In this document: piece by piece, positions 46,501 to 58,670 of the stretch
Layout: each line of letters begins with the position of its first letter
Position numbering within the stretch: position 1 is the stretch's first letter
Assembly: GCA_037953625.1 (NCBI GenBank)
Contig: CM075653.1
Span: 103,271,639-103,335,638, forward strand
Length of the DNA: 64,000 nucleotides
Direction: 5' to 3'
Origin: Crotalaria pallida
Taxonomy: Eukaryota > Streptophyta > Magnoliopsida > Fabales > Fabaceae
Position numbers and translations under genes: made by a program
Notes under the pieces: generated by a model
What the model was told of the DNA's origin: nothing
What the model saw: only the letters and a program-made list of their open reading frames with translations
Databases searched by the model: none

Positions 46501-47147
46501 CCTGCATAGCGTAGATGTTTTGGATCCTAGATCCTAGGGATAGAGCTGTGGAGGATCTGAGGAGCTGCTGAGGACATAGATGACTTGCTCTGGGACTTCT
46601 ATTTTGTATTTTGTTATATATATTGTATATATCTGAGAGGTCTTAGAGTGAGCTTTTATTTTATGCAGCTGGTCTGTATATGTTACATCAAAACTTGCTA
46701 TCTCGAGTTTTTATCACTTGCTACTGACTGTACTGATGGGGTTTTATGTTACGACTTATATATATATATATATATATGATGTTTCTTTACCTCAGCAGTG
46801 CCCCATAAGTATCACTTTTACTTCCGCGAACTCTGATTTCTATTTAAAAGGGATTCGGCGATAAGTTTATACTTTATATATTCAAATCCAACTCGAGAGG
46901 CAAATGATATGTTTCAGTAATAACTACTAATAATGTTTTCTATAATTACGAAAATGTTATCTCGAGAGCCTTTTCGAATCTAAGATATTACTAAGTCGAA
47001 TTCAAATAATGGTTTATATTGAAAAGGGTTTATGAACGAGCAAGTACTAATGTTAAAAAGGAAAAATTTTCTAGTCCTAATTTTAATAGCAAGTATTCAA
47101 TTAATTGGAAATATTAATTATTTTCAAGTTAAAAAGAGAGCGTCACA
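43564..47147 (+). repeat. element C 3' LTR
   Basis: 3584-bp partner of 35463-39030, with the TATA box at 43991, donor-like GTAAGT at 44276, acceptor-like TTTAG ending 46020 and the ORF at 46024. It has one extra palindrome at 43830, a small duplicated ACGTATGCGTTCTGGGA-type phrase near 45690 and a shorter TA run near 46757-46777. Confidence 0.93.
46024..46497 (+). CDS. LTR-borne ORF of element C, 157 aa (3' LTR copy)
   Basis: Second copy of the frame at 37901-38374, same length and fully open. Differences include E/K near residue 9, H/P in the YHPN stretch, H/R in PARPM-R, two A/V changes in FRF-RxxTR and G/S in the SP-PTDY stretch. That pattern shows no obvious purifying selection since insertion. 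Any function would therefore have to be judged between families rather than between these two copies. Confidence 0.45.
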   Translation: MARYLACIKIRPIPSGIWTYEEHRATFEGEVEITLYHPNPLVRVRPRRFRIPLVYTMHVPPFYTYRGPPPARPMRRFHSFRFRVVTRSHPSSHRVVTEETPSPSPTDYDRTASADPRPSGGVSTQSGEVEEDPVEDESEEEVHVEPTVSARGGPAGS

Positions 47148-47152
47148 CTTCT

Positions 47153-49973
47153 CCTCCTTCGAATTGCGACTGGCGGCCACCCTGAAGCGCCGCCGCTGGT
47201 TCGTTGTGTTGCTGCTACTCCTTGCGGCTGCAGCCATGGAATCCACCACCGCCGTGACCAGAGGCCACTGTCACCGCTGCTCTCCTCCCTTGGTTCGTGC
47301 AAACGATACCACCGTCACCGTTGACGTGTGAGTAGCCGCCAAGACCGAGCCGCCACCACCAAAGCCACCATCATCGCTTGCGCCGCCGTCATCCGTCACC
47401 GTGACCAACCGCCGTCGTCTTCTTCGTTTCTCCCTCTTGCTTGTGAAGAGTGACCAATGGTACTCATTGTGTCGCCGACTTATGTTGTTGCTATTCCCTT
47501 TGCCTCAAACTGGATCTAAATCATTTTCCTTCTCAGTTCATGCATCAGACCAGATCAGCCATAAGCCATACATGGTTCAGTCCTACGTGCAGCTTCGAAC
47601 CAAGCTAGGTTATGCTCCTCTACAATTTCCAATTCCAATCTGAGGTGTGTTGTAACCTCTTGGCTTCATTTTGCTATAGTAATGTTAGTAATAATAACGA
47701 TAGTATTGGTGATGATTAGGTACTGTTAAATTGTTTTGTAATTTCATTATTGTTTTGGAGAGTAAATGGGTATTATTTATTTATAATGATTTTAATTAGT
47801 TGCTTTGACTTTTGTAATATCGAATTAACTGTTATGTCGAATGATTGGTTTTAAAAGTATTTTCATTTAATGTGTTGGATTCCTAAGTAATTGAGTTGTG
47901 GGTTAGTTGGAATAAATTGTCCCTAAACTGACAGTACACCAATTAAGTATGAATCCAAGATATATATTTGACATATGATAATTCGAATTAAAAGCTTGAA
48001 CTTTAAATTTTAAATTAAAGGGAAGTGTAGTTATGTGAATTTTTGGAAATGTGATTTAAACTTATTTTGAGCAAAGAACACTTTCTTCTAATTCAGAAAT
48101 TATAACGTAACGTTAGCATTTGATTTTGTGAGTTATTATCAAAGCTACTTGATTTCGATTTATTTTGATGGTTACATTGGTTTTAAAAGTTAATTATTCT
48201 TAAATAAAGAGTTGCACTATTTTATTGAGGGAGCAATGATTCTAAACTAAATTTTCTATTAGACTTTAACTTATGGATTTTAATTAAATGCTTTCGAAAT
48301 TTATTTGTTTCAACTTTCAAGTTAAAGTCTCTTTTTCATAAAACGCATGATATTGATTATTATTTAATTTGTATGACCCGGTTAGACGTCGAAGGATTTT
48401 AGGATCAGCGCAAGCGAAAGTAATGGATCATGATTCGTTCGAGCATCGGTATACGAAAAAGGATAAGGGGTAAAGCATCTAAAGGTAAGGAGTGGGTGTT
48501 ACCTTAATTTAGGTTTGGGTTTCTGGTACGTTCATAGTGATTGGTTAAGATTGGTTGGTAGTTTAGGGTATAAAATCATAAGGTTGTGAATATAAATAAT
48601 TACTAAAGTATGGAAGTGAATGAATTAAGTTAATGTTGACGTGATGAATATGTGCCTACTTGTGAATTTGTGTATATTTGTGAATATGTGCTATGTTGTT
48701 GTTGTTGAAAATGCTTGGAAAATGTAGATATAATTAATTGATATTTGTTAAGTAAAGAGGAAATAATTTGGGTTGTGAATTATTGGTGATGATGTTTTGT
48801 GTTATATGTGTTTGTATGTGCTAAGTGAATGAATGATGATTAATAATGAGAAATGGTTAGGGATTCAGAAAATATGAAGAGAATTAATAAATAGTTGATG
48901 AGAAAAGAAAAAGATAATTGTACAAATTATATGTTTCAGAGAAGTTTTTAATAAAGAATAAGATTTAATATTGTGTGGAATCCGAATGCGGGTGCGCGAA
49001 TCGGATAGTCCATGTTAAAGTGTAAAAGATTATTTTGGCGTGGAATCCGACTGCGAAGTGGCGCGAATCGGATAGTCCACGAACGATAGAGGGGTAATTC
49101 CTTGTGGCCGACTGCGAGTGTACGTGAATCGGGTTCCGACTACGAGTGGCGCGAATCGGATATACCACGATAGAGGAATTACCTAGTGCTCCTTGTGGCC
49201 GACTGCGAGTGGCGCGAATCGGATATACCACGATAGAGGAGTACGACTCAACCTCTTGAATCCGACTGCGATGTGCGCGAATCGGACAGAATGCATGAGG
49301 GATGTTGTTGTCAAAATTGTTCAGAATGAAAAAGAATAAAAGAAATATAAAACGCCTAATAATGCTTGAAAAAGAATTAAGTGTGTTGTGATAAAGCTGT
49401 AAAAGAATCAAAATATGAGAGGAGAAAAGATATGAGAATGTTTAATGAATGAAAATGGGTTTATTTGTAAATGAATATGATATGACTTGACTTTGTGCGT
49501 ATATGCATTACTTGAATTAAGTGTGTTTGGCTTAGTCGGTTATTATGTCATATCAGAAACTGCTATTCCTACTTTATGTGTAATGCTCACCTCCTTACCA
49601 TTTTTTCCAGGTACCGAGATTTGAGCTTACACGATTATTGGTCGAGCAGGTGCACACTCCACGGAGTGGAGTGTGAGTTAGTTATAGGGGATTATAGGTT
49701 ATTTAATTGTAATTAATTTATTTTAATTTGATGCTATGTGGGGTGCGATGTAGCACCGATTTATGATTATGTGTTGTTGATAGCCTTGCTGGCTCTGTCT
49801 GTTATAAATGAATATGTCTATCAGGTTGCAGGAAAAATATAAATTTTGGAAAAGTCCGAAAAACAAAGGAAACTCCGTCCGTTTGATGGGAGATTTTGAA
49901 TAATTAAAAAGGAAATTTTAATTTCTCTATTTGAATAATGGGTAGTTGAGGGTAGAAAAGTGTAGGTGTTACA
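47153..49973 (+). repeat. element B 3' LTR, second piece
   Basis: Continues B's LTR after C and ends TGTTACA at 49973, followed directly by D sequence. It includes the uninterrupted sites for element A (~47378) and the LINE (~48876), the donor-like AAAG/GTAAGG at 48485, the hairpin repeat block (48979-49291) and TTTTTTCCAG/GTACC at 49610/49611. Confidence 0.93.
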
Positions 49974-50307
49974 CCTGGCGGAATGTATACCATTGTAAGT
50001 TCTTAGTTACCTAGCTCTACCACACTGTACTCCGGCAAAGTTTTATTTAACACTAATGTTTTGTAAAAGGCAAACGGGCTATGTTTCGAATGATGTTTTG
50101 AAAACGAGTTTCAAAGTGCGGTGTCTTGTGACATCTCGGTTTGGAACATGAAAGGTTTTACGCAACATGAGAACATGAGTTTTAATTGTAACCGTGTTTT
50201 GAAATTTGAAATGTTCTCATCTTGTATAACACTTGTTTTTAAAAAAAATGGCCCTAATTTTTACTATAATGATTTAAGTTTTCAAGTTGCCGAATCGGGG
50301 TGTTACA
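49974..50307 (+). repeat. element D 5' LTR, 3' end only
   Basis: Matches 57022-57357 of D's 3' LTR closely (CCTGGCGGAATGTATACC to GAATCGGGGTGTTACA). The missing first 5.3 kb would lie to the left of B, outside the window, because B inserted here; CCTGG is the probable duplicated target. A primer site follows. Confidence 0.9.
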
Positions 50308-51697
50308 GTTGTGGTATCAGAGCAGAGGTTATTCTAAGTAACTCTATGCATGGACTTACATACTCTGCTGTATGTCAATGTGTGTGCGTTAGTATTAAGA
50401 TAGCGATAGATAAGAATAGGAACGTTAAGAGTGCGCGAATGTTTTCATGGAATGTGTCAGTTTTCGTCTACCATGAGACGAGGGGCAGAGATCAGTGTCG
50501 TTATGGGATGTCGACGTGCGATTCGAATCTTCTTTTGCTGAACCTATCTCTGATGAGAACCCCATTTGTAAGGATTAAGGAGAATAAGAATTAGTGAGTA
50601 TGGAGGAAGAAAGTATAAGTCTGGGAGAGAACAGGAGTATCCTTTTGAAGTCTTAGATGAGTGACTAGTTAGGTAAAGTAATTAGGATTAAGAATTTTGT
50701 GCCGGATTGGTTAAGTTAATGGTTTAAGTGGTGATAAGATGAGGAAGGAATTAAGGTGATAATTAGAGTTTGAAGTCCTAAGTGTCTTGGTATGAGTTGG
50801 AAAATGGTTAGATAGCCGTGAATAAGTGATGATATGGTAAAGTCGGAATGATAAGATGGTGGAATTTGAGGATAGAATCTTTAAGTGATTGACTCAAGGT
50901 TAGGTAGAGAGTTAAGATTCGATGTGGTAATGGATAATAGGTCCCTAAGTTGAGGAATTTTGATGGTCTAGAATATAAGGCTAATTGTGGAAAATGGAAA
51001 AAGGTTTAGAATTGTCTAAGTTATATGATCAAGTGTATGAGATAGGGAGTGAGATAGTACATGTTTCTTGAGGATTAGTGGTTGTTAGAGCAAAAGGTGG
51101 ATATGGTAGTGACCATAGAAGTCTGATTAGAGCCATTAGTTGGTGAGATGTGAGGTAATAAGAGGATAGATCGAAGTTAAGTGATGGGAATTTTTGCAAG
51201 GTTGATTAAAAAGTGGTGAAGGATAAGAATATTTAGAGGTTGAATTTGTAAGGATGAGTGTGGTGTATAGAGATATGAGTCATTTAAGTTGGGGAGTAGT
51301 GGGAAATGTGAAGTTATGAGGAATAGTTTGTTTAGGCTTGAACCAATGAGAGGAATGTAACCCTGAGTGTGGTAGTGTCTTGACCCCAAATGTCCATAAC
51401 CTTGTTATCTTTGAACACTGTTCTGATTCCTTTGAACCCTCAGTCTTTTGTTGACAATGAAACCATGTTGTTTATACCCTACCCTGTTCGTTGTTGGGAG
51501 CCCTTCGAGGGATTACTTTTGCAAGTGACCCGTTTGAATCGCTCTTGAAACCGAAGAATAAACGGTACGTGTTCGAAGATACGACGATAGCTGTAGTTAA
51601 AGAGGGAAAGAAATTCTTCGCGAAGTTACGCGTCCGCCAATCAGACAGATTCTACACAGCATTTCTCGAGGACGAGAAATCTTCAAGTTGGGGAGAA
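50308..51697 (+). other. element D interior, 1.39 kb, non-coding
   Basis: Starts with a primer site TGGTATCAGAGCA (50312-50324) and ends with the hairpin and purine tract before the 3' LTR. No gag or pol motif; the frames at 50121-50594 and 51491-51757 cross LTR edges and carry no domain. D's interior is about a quarter of its LTR length, so it is strongly non-autonomous. Confidence 0.85.
51661..51680 (+). promoter_or_regulatory. AGGA-loop hairpin before element D 3' LTR
   Basis: ATTTCTCG and CGAGAAAT around AGGA. The stem differs from A, B and C on both sides, but every base still pairs. It lies 17 nt before the LTR, with the purine tract TTGGGGAGAA between. Confidence 0.8.
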
Positions 51698-54600
51698 TGT
51701 AACACCCCGCATTTTTCCCGTACGTGCGAGAACGAATTTTGTAAAAACAAATCCTGAAGTTCGGTTTTATATAAAAGATTTTTGGAAAAGAGTTTTACGT
51801 GAATAAGAAATAAAGGATTGATTTTCATGGATTTTTATAAACAAATATTTTTATATAAGAAAAGTAAATGATTTTGTTGAAATGAAAATGGTTTGCAAAG
51901 TTGTGATTTTATTAAAAGGTGATTTTTGTTAGAAATGAAGTTTTTGGAACTGTTAACTTAGAAAATTCATAACTTTTTAACTGTAACTCGGATTTTTACG
52001 AAATTTATATCAAAACGATCGTCTTGAAACGTAGATTTTAAAAATGTAACTTTTGGAATTTTCTGGGTTGTTTTATAAAAATTTATTTTCAGAGTTATAA
52101 AATACGAATTTTGGAAATGGTATTTTGAAAGAAATGAATTTATTGATTTGGCTGGAATTTTTATGTGATATGTGTTTGATTTAATAATGTATGTGTACTG
52201 TGTGATGCATGAAACTAATTGTGTGAATGTAATTTGTTAGAATTAATTGCTTTGTGTGTGTGAATTGATAATTGAATAAGATTAAGGAAAATAAAAATGC
52301 GAAGTATGTATGTGTGATGTGTGTGCTACGGTATGTGTATGTATAAGTGTGTATATATGTGTTTATGTTTGTACGTGTGTATAGTGTGTATGTATGAGCT
52401 AGGATGCATAATTTCTAGAAGCTTAGTGAGTAAGATAAGTTCTAACTAAACTAACTAGGATCATGAACCAAACCAAACTAAGTTAGAAAATCCTAACTAT
52501 TGACTAACTAATATTTAGCCCTAAAATGACCCTTAGACCTAGACTATGCTACCTTGTCCCCTTGGATATGATAAACATCACCCATGCATATTTTTGAGAG
52601 CCCCAAACCGCCCCTCCTTGTGTGCACCACCGAACCAAAAACCTAAGGGGCAAAGAGGGAATTAGGAATTGGTCTATTTATACAAAGAGCCTTAGTTCAT
52701 TTTTCACTTCACCCATTCATTTCTCATTCTTCCACTTCCAACACTAAACACATATCTAAGAGCCCATCAAACTCTTAGAAAAAAAAATAGAGAGAAAGAG
52801 AGGGAGTTTGGCCGTGGGACTAGGGAAGGAAGAAGAAGGGAATCCAAGCTTGAACCAAGCCTTACCTTTGTAGACCAAGAGTGATGAGAGCTAGAAGAAC
52901 CAACCTTTGCATGGTAGGAACCAAAGATCAAGAAGAAGAGTTGTAATAGTTTAGTTTCTTTTTACTTTGTAGATCTATTTTACTTCCTTCTTGCATGTTT
53001 AATTTTTGGAGTTTATGTGTTGTTATTATTTTGATCTTGGACTTTAAGGACTCAAATTAATTTGTAATATGTGATCTTTATGCTTTATGTTTCGGTTGAG
53101 GATTTTCTTTCTAGATCTAATGTTTTCTTAACTAAATCTTTAAAGATCTAAAGCAAAACTAAGATTTTTGTGAAAACCTAAAAAGAATCTCCTTGCATGT
53201 TTCATTTTCTTGTCTTAGGCCGTGACTTTTATGTGTTTGCGTGATGATTTGATGAACAAATCTATGATCTAAGTTTATTTTGTTAATAAAGTGAAATTTC
53301 TTGGCTTGCATGTTAAACTTTGTGCTAAAACTATGATCTATGTGTACTTCAATGTTTATTTGATGGATAATTTCATGATCTAAACTTGAGTTGTGAAAAA
53401 GTTCAAGTTTCTTGTCTTACATGTTAATTTTGTGATGATCTTATTTAATCTAAGTGTATGTATGTGATTATCTTTGTTTGATACTTGAAAAATGTTTTGA
53501 TCTCTAGTTTGCATGTTAAATTTTAAAGAGAAAAATTGTGCTTTTCTTTTATGCATAATTCGTTTTTTAAGAAAAAATTAAAGGAAATAAGTTTTAAAAT
53601 GATTTTCAAGCATGATTTGATTAAGTGATTATTTTTTAGCATGCTATGATCTAATGTTTGATTATATGTATGTTTATTTTTAAGAAGGCCATTCGGCCAT
53701 GATTAGAAAAGGTGAAATCCTTGCTTTTTGTTTTGTAAAAAGTTGATGCATGTATGTTTTAGGATTAGATATAATGATTTCAAACTTATGCATGTCATTT
53801 TTAGAAGCTTACAGTGTAACTTGGATTTTTACTAAATGATGAACTTGAATTTATTTTGTATGCTAAAAGTGTTTGAAAAAGATTTTGTTATAATAAATAT
53901 TATTGCATAATGAGCCTTAAATATTTATATGATTTAATTTGATTTTTTGTGTTTTTGAATGTGTTGAAAAGTGTATGAAAATCTTGCTTTTGTGCATGTT
54001 GACTTTAAGCCATACTAGGTACTAGGTAGAAAGCTATGTTGTCCCTTGTCTAGGTTGCATGCATGATTAAGTTAATTGAATTTGAAAGGTGCATGCATGA
54101 AGTAAATAAGTTTAAAAGAAATTATGGATGATGTTTGTGATTTAAATTGTTGTGTTGATTTTGTTTTGAAAATGAAATTGAAGATTGTTGGTTTTCTTCT
54201 CTGGATGTTCACGGTTTTGGTCCTAAAATAAATACAAAGATTTCATGATTTCATGTCTTCACTTGTGTAGTAATCCTTGCAAAAATTCTATGTGCTATGT
54301 GTTTAAATGAAGTAATATATGTTGTCTTCTATCTTTTCGGTTTTTGGAAAAGAAAACAAATAAGTTGATTTAATTTTGTGAAAAAGGAATTTTTTTCGGA
54401 AAGGTTGATTCAGTGATTTTTAGTTTAAAATTAATTTGTGATTAGAAATATTGATCATGTGTAATTCGGTTTTGTTAAATCAATTAAAAAGGGTTAAGTT
54501 AAATTATTGGATTAATTTATTAAGGTTATAATTTAATTAATGATTGTAAATAATTAAAAAAAATGTGACTTACTGTGTACGTGTTTGTGAATGATTTGAA

Positions 54601-57357
54601 TGGTTTGAGATTGGTATGTGATTGTTCTTGTACTGCTGGAATTGTATTGAATATTGTTTGTGAGTTTTGTTCGTGAAAAATATTTTATTTAAAAATGTGA
54701 TTTAAATGAATTAAAATTGATTTGAAAATTTTAAAAGAACCTTCTTTAACTTGTGTTTGATGATGCTGTGAAGTTGAGATTTCCATGAATTAATTTTGAT
54801 TTGGTTTTAAAATTTTATTTTCTAGAGTTTTGAATTTGGTGTAATGATTCAGGAAAATGATTTTTATAACCAAAGTGTTTTAAATTAATAAGAATGAATT
54901 CTGTTTTGAAAAGTTTTCTTGAAAACATTTCTTGGGTTTGAAATCCTTTTGAATATTGGCAATGTGTTTTCGAAAAAAAAAGGAATTATTTCAAAGTATT
55001 TTAAAACGAAATTAAGAATTCGCGTAAATCGTTTCTAACGCACGGGAAAAATGTCTAGTTCGGGTGTCGGACGTGAAGGGAACGTGGCAAGGCTAGCGAC
55101 TGGGAAATCTCGTAAAGCTTTTGGATGTGTGTCATCCAGGTGAGTGAGAGTGTTGTGATCCCGTAACGTAGTTACTCGCAATCCAAGTCAAGGGATTGTG
55201 AAAGTACCGGGAATTAGGCAATATAGATAGCTGTGTCAGATGTCTACCTGTTTTGCTGCATCCTAAATGTTTATCTGTTTGCATACTGAATGTTTATCTG
55301 TTGTGCATATTTCATTCTGTTTAGAAAATGTTTAATTATATCTGAATAGCGAAATGATGATAATGAAATCGTGAAAGTAATGAGATAAGCATGAAACGAG
55401 AAAAGAAATGCGAATAAGAGACATGAGAAATAATTGAGAAAGAGATAAATGATGAGCTAAGATTAAAGAGAAAGTATGAGAATGATTGAGAAGGAGATGA
55501 AGCGTGATGCGAGTGAACTGTGAAAGAGATGAGTATTGAATGAAAGAGAATAAAATAGTTGAATTGAGAAAGAATTGAGAGGAAGAGATGATGTTCGAGA
55601 TGGCAACGAGAAATATCCGACGAGGCGAGCGGAAGCGTGGTGATGATGATGCTGCTGATACTGATGATGTTGCGGAGCAACGTACAAGGAGAACGATACT
55701 GATGATGATGATGCTGATCAATGATGATGAGAAATGTGCTGATCATGAGTTCGTGAGAATGATGATAATGATGAGAAAGTGATTTGAGGCTTGAGGCCAT
55801 TGAGATTTTTAGGGGGAAAAGATTGCGTTTAGTGGTCGGGCTTCGTTGAAGGGATGTACCAAGGACGGGCAGACTGTTAGGAATAAGCCGCTAATTAAAA
55901 CGTTAAAACCTTAAAAAAAAAAACTTTAAAAGACATGTACAAACGCGGTGAGGTATGAGCGTCGTATCGAAGTAGTGGAGAGGAAGGTACCCCGGATATC
56001 AGGGATATTCGGGTGATGAATGCAATAGGGTAGGCTCGGGCGGTAAAACGTCATGTTGCCTTGAGTACTATTCTGGGCGGAATGAATTTCACATGTGGCG
56101 TACTAACGTGGTAGGGACTGGGTCTAATGCCGTGGTAAGTTCTGCACCCGGGACCGGAATAGTGCTGTCACCCCTATGGCATTTCGAGAACAGTGGAGAG
56201 GGACTGGAACAGGGCATTTGTGATTGCCGCTGAGAGCGTGCCTTGATTATATGATATGAATGAATTGAATTTATTTGAGGCTGAGTCCTCCTGGTCTGGG
56301 ACCATTTGATTGTGTGACAGCTATCGTGCCCGCGTGGTAAAGGTCCTGTACTCCTGTTTGCTTCCGACTAGGTTGGGTGGTTGACCGAGGAGATGTAGAC
56401 GTGTGTGAGCTCAATGATGTTTCCCCCTCATCATTGATGCTAATCGAAACAATAAAACTTAAAAGAGGAAGATGTATCAAAGAAAAGTACCATAAAAGAC
56501 ATTAAGCGTTGAATAAGTATTATGAGACAAGCACGAGAAACGATTCGTGGGATGATTAATAAATTTTGAGGCAGCGATCGAAGGAAGAATGGAAAAGAGA
56601 TTGTGATGAAAGCGTAAATGAATTATTGGTTATGAGTGATGATATTGATGTGTTTGAAATATTATGATAGATGTCTATATTATGTTGTTCTAGTCATGCT
56701 GCATTGTCTGTATATTTTTATACTTAGTCTACCCTGAGACCGCATGGTCAACCAATTAGTGTTCGGAACACTGACTCTCTCCTACCTTGTTGTCGTGTCG
56801 GCAATCACTGATATTGCAACGGGTAGATGGCTTAGCATGTAGTGAACCACCTGTACTCCTGCAAGGAGGAACATAGAAGTTTGTCCCAGAGGACGGTATC
56901 TGGAGGAGATCCCTGAGGCAGCAGACGAGGGCGACTCTACTTGTGGTTGGAGAGCTTGGTCTACCAAGATCCGGAGTTGGACGACGAGTCTTAGTGTGCA
57001 TGACTAGAAGCTAGGTGATCCCCTGGCGGAATGTATACCATTGTAAGTTCTTAGTTACCTAGCTCTACCATACTGTACCCTGGTAAAGTTTTATTTAACA
57101 CTGATGTTTTGTAAAAGGAAAACGGGCTATGTTTCGAATGATGTTTTGAAAACGAGTTTCAAAGTGCGGTGTCTTGTGACATCTCGGTTTGGAACTTGAA
57201 AGGTTTTACGCAACATGAGAACATGAGTTTTAATTGTAACCGTGTTTTGAAATTTGAAATGTTCTCATCTTGTATAACACTTGTTTTTAAAAAAAAAATG
57301 GCCCTAATTTTTACTATATTGATTTAAGTTTTCAAGTTGCCGAATCGGGGTGTTACA
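51698..57357 (+). repeat. element D 3' LTR, 5.66 kb
   Basis: From TGTAACACCCCGC to GGGGTGTTACA. In order: AT-rich start, a leader with CATCAAACTCTTAG, AGAGAAAGAGAG and TTTGGCCG (52767-52815), a long AT-rich stretch, a purine-rich GATGAT repeat region (55330-55790), the block GCTTCCGACTAGG (56361) and the block CGGAACACTGACTCTCTC (56764). F and I share these blocks. The position where other families hold an ORF is open for only a few codons here. Confidence 0.88.
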
Positions 57358-57995
57358 GTTGGCTAAGTTTTGTTGATTGAAAATGACTCTTTATTAAATG
57401 GTATATGTTGTTCAAATCATTTTATGTTAGTAACATATGCATGTTGTAAATATTTTTCTTTACTGTTTTAGAATGAAAACTTTATGTGATAGGTTTATTT
57501 TAGGCTTAGTTATATTTTTTTTGGACATAAGCATATGAGAAGTTTTGGTTACAAGTGAAACTATGAACATTTGTCAAAATGTGAATGAATGCAAATTGTT
57601 TGTGTAGCTGCCCAGAAATTTTAAATTAAGTGTTTGTGTGTTTTTAAACATGATTTTGCTTGTAGAATGTTTGTGTGTTCATGGGACTAAGTTGTATATT
57701 TTTTTTGGCAATAAATCTTAGCTTAAAAAGTGATTTTTGTGATATATGTAAATGTTGTTTAGAATTTGTGAAATGTTACTTTTTGGTTTAAAAATTTATT
57801 TTGGTTAAAAATTTAAGTTGGTTTGAGTAGTGATGTTTACTTATGTGTTTGGTTATGTGTTAGTATGTATAAAGTAATTTTATTTAAGTATATGCTTGAT
57901 GTCCTGATTAACTAAATTAGTTGACGTGTCTCTATTTGTCTAAAATATGTTAACTTTGCATGGTAGTTGTTATATAAGAAATGTAATATGATTTG
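57358..57995. other. AT-rich spacer between D and G
   Basis: No gene or primer site. The composition resembles the AT-rich middles of the large LTRs, so it may be part of an older host element. Nothing more can be supported. Confidence 0.4.
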
Positions 57996-58670
57996 TGTAA
58001 CACCCCGATTTAAAAATTTGAAATTTCATTTTCATTTAATTCATGAAAAATACGGGTTAATTTTTTTTATTTGATTTGATTTCATGACGTGGACATGAAC
58101 TCACCTTTACAAAACATTTCCCTTCCTTAAAAACATATCTGTTATTAAAATAAATCATTCATGTTCCACATCATCCATGCTACCAACACGAGGCTTTGGA
58201 ACCTAATTTATCATACTCCAATCATCACAATGCTATTTCAGTTGTCAAGTCTAGAAAACATTATTACAAGTACTTGAGTTACATGGTATCCAGCAAAGTT
58301 ATCAACGTCCAATAACATACATGACCAATAATAACCTAACTGAAAATAAACTAACTAACTAATGACCCTCATCACTGGATGCTACAACAGGCACCTCCTC
58401 CAGGTCGAACTCCCAAACATCAGCATCTGAATACTCAGCTGGAGACGATCCCTCACTAGGGTCCTCTTTAATCTCATCTGGATCACTCTGGGGCAGAGCC
58501 TCGAAAGCATTGGCAGGGGGCTCAACCGGATCCAAATCCTCATACACCTCCACCTCCTCAGCTCCGGGGTCAATGCGTGCCGGTAGTGGTAATGGATAAC
58601 CACAATGGTAGTCCGTTGGTTCTCCTGTCTGAAGATCCCCCGAAGAGAAACGACAAACACGGGTGTCGGT
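57996..58670 (-). repeat. element G LTR 3' end, minus strand
   Basis: Starts TGTAACACCCCGATT on the plus strand, the reverse complement of a typical Tekay LTR end (AATCGGGGTGTTACA). It contains the end of an open frame (58359-58670) and is cut at 58671 by LTR H, with TCGGT as the likely duplicated target. Confidence 0.65.
58359..58670 (-). CDS. partial LTR-borne ORF of element G
   Basis: Open from the H insertion point to the stop at 58359 (about 103 codons). It holds TGEPTDYHCGYP, then an acidic tail with DPDEIKEDPSEGSS and ends VASSDEGH. The EPTDY and E(V/I)(E/K)EDP elements recall the C frame, though similarity is weak. The N-terminal part is lost to the insertion. Confidence 0.35.
   Translation of the reverse strand, partial: TDTRVCRFSSGDLQTGEPTDYHCGYPLPLPARIDPGAEEVEVYEDLDPVEPPANAFEALPQSDPDEIKEDPSEGSSPAEYSDADVWEFDLEEVPVVASSDEGH

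Larger units (their letters stand above)
35463..47147 (+). mobile_element. element C: Tekay-like Ty3/gypsy retrotransposon with gag-pol
   Basis: An 11.7-kb element between CTTTT (35458-35462) and CTTCT (47148-47152), a target duplication with one change. LTRs of 3568 and 3584 bp start TGTAACACCCC and end GCGTCACA. The interior holds one gag-pol frame ending in a chromodomain-like segment, the mark of chromoviruses such as Tekay. Two stops and a frameshift disable it. The LTRs differ by roughly one or two bases per hundred where I compared them, so it is fairly young. Confidence 0.93.

Noticed and set aside
51491..51757. 88-codon frame at the D interior / LTR junction
   Set aside because: It spans the AGGA hairpin, the purine tract and the LTR start, which are cis signals. 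No domain is seen.
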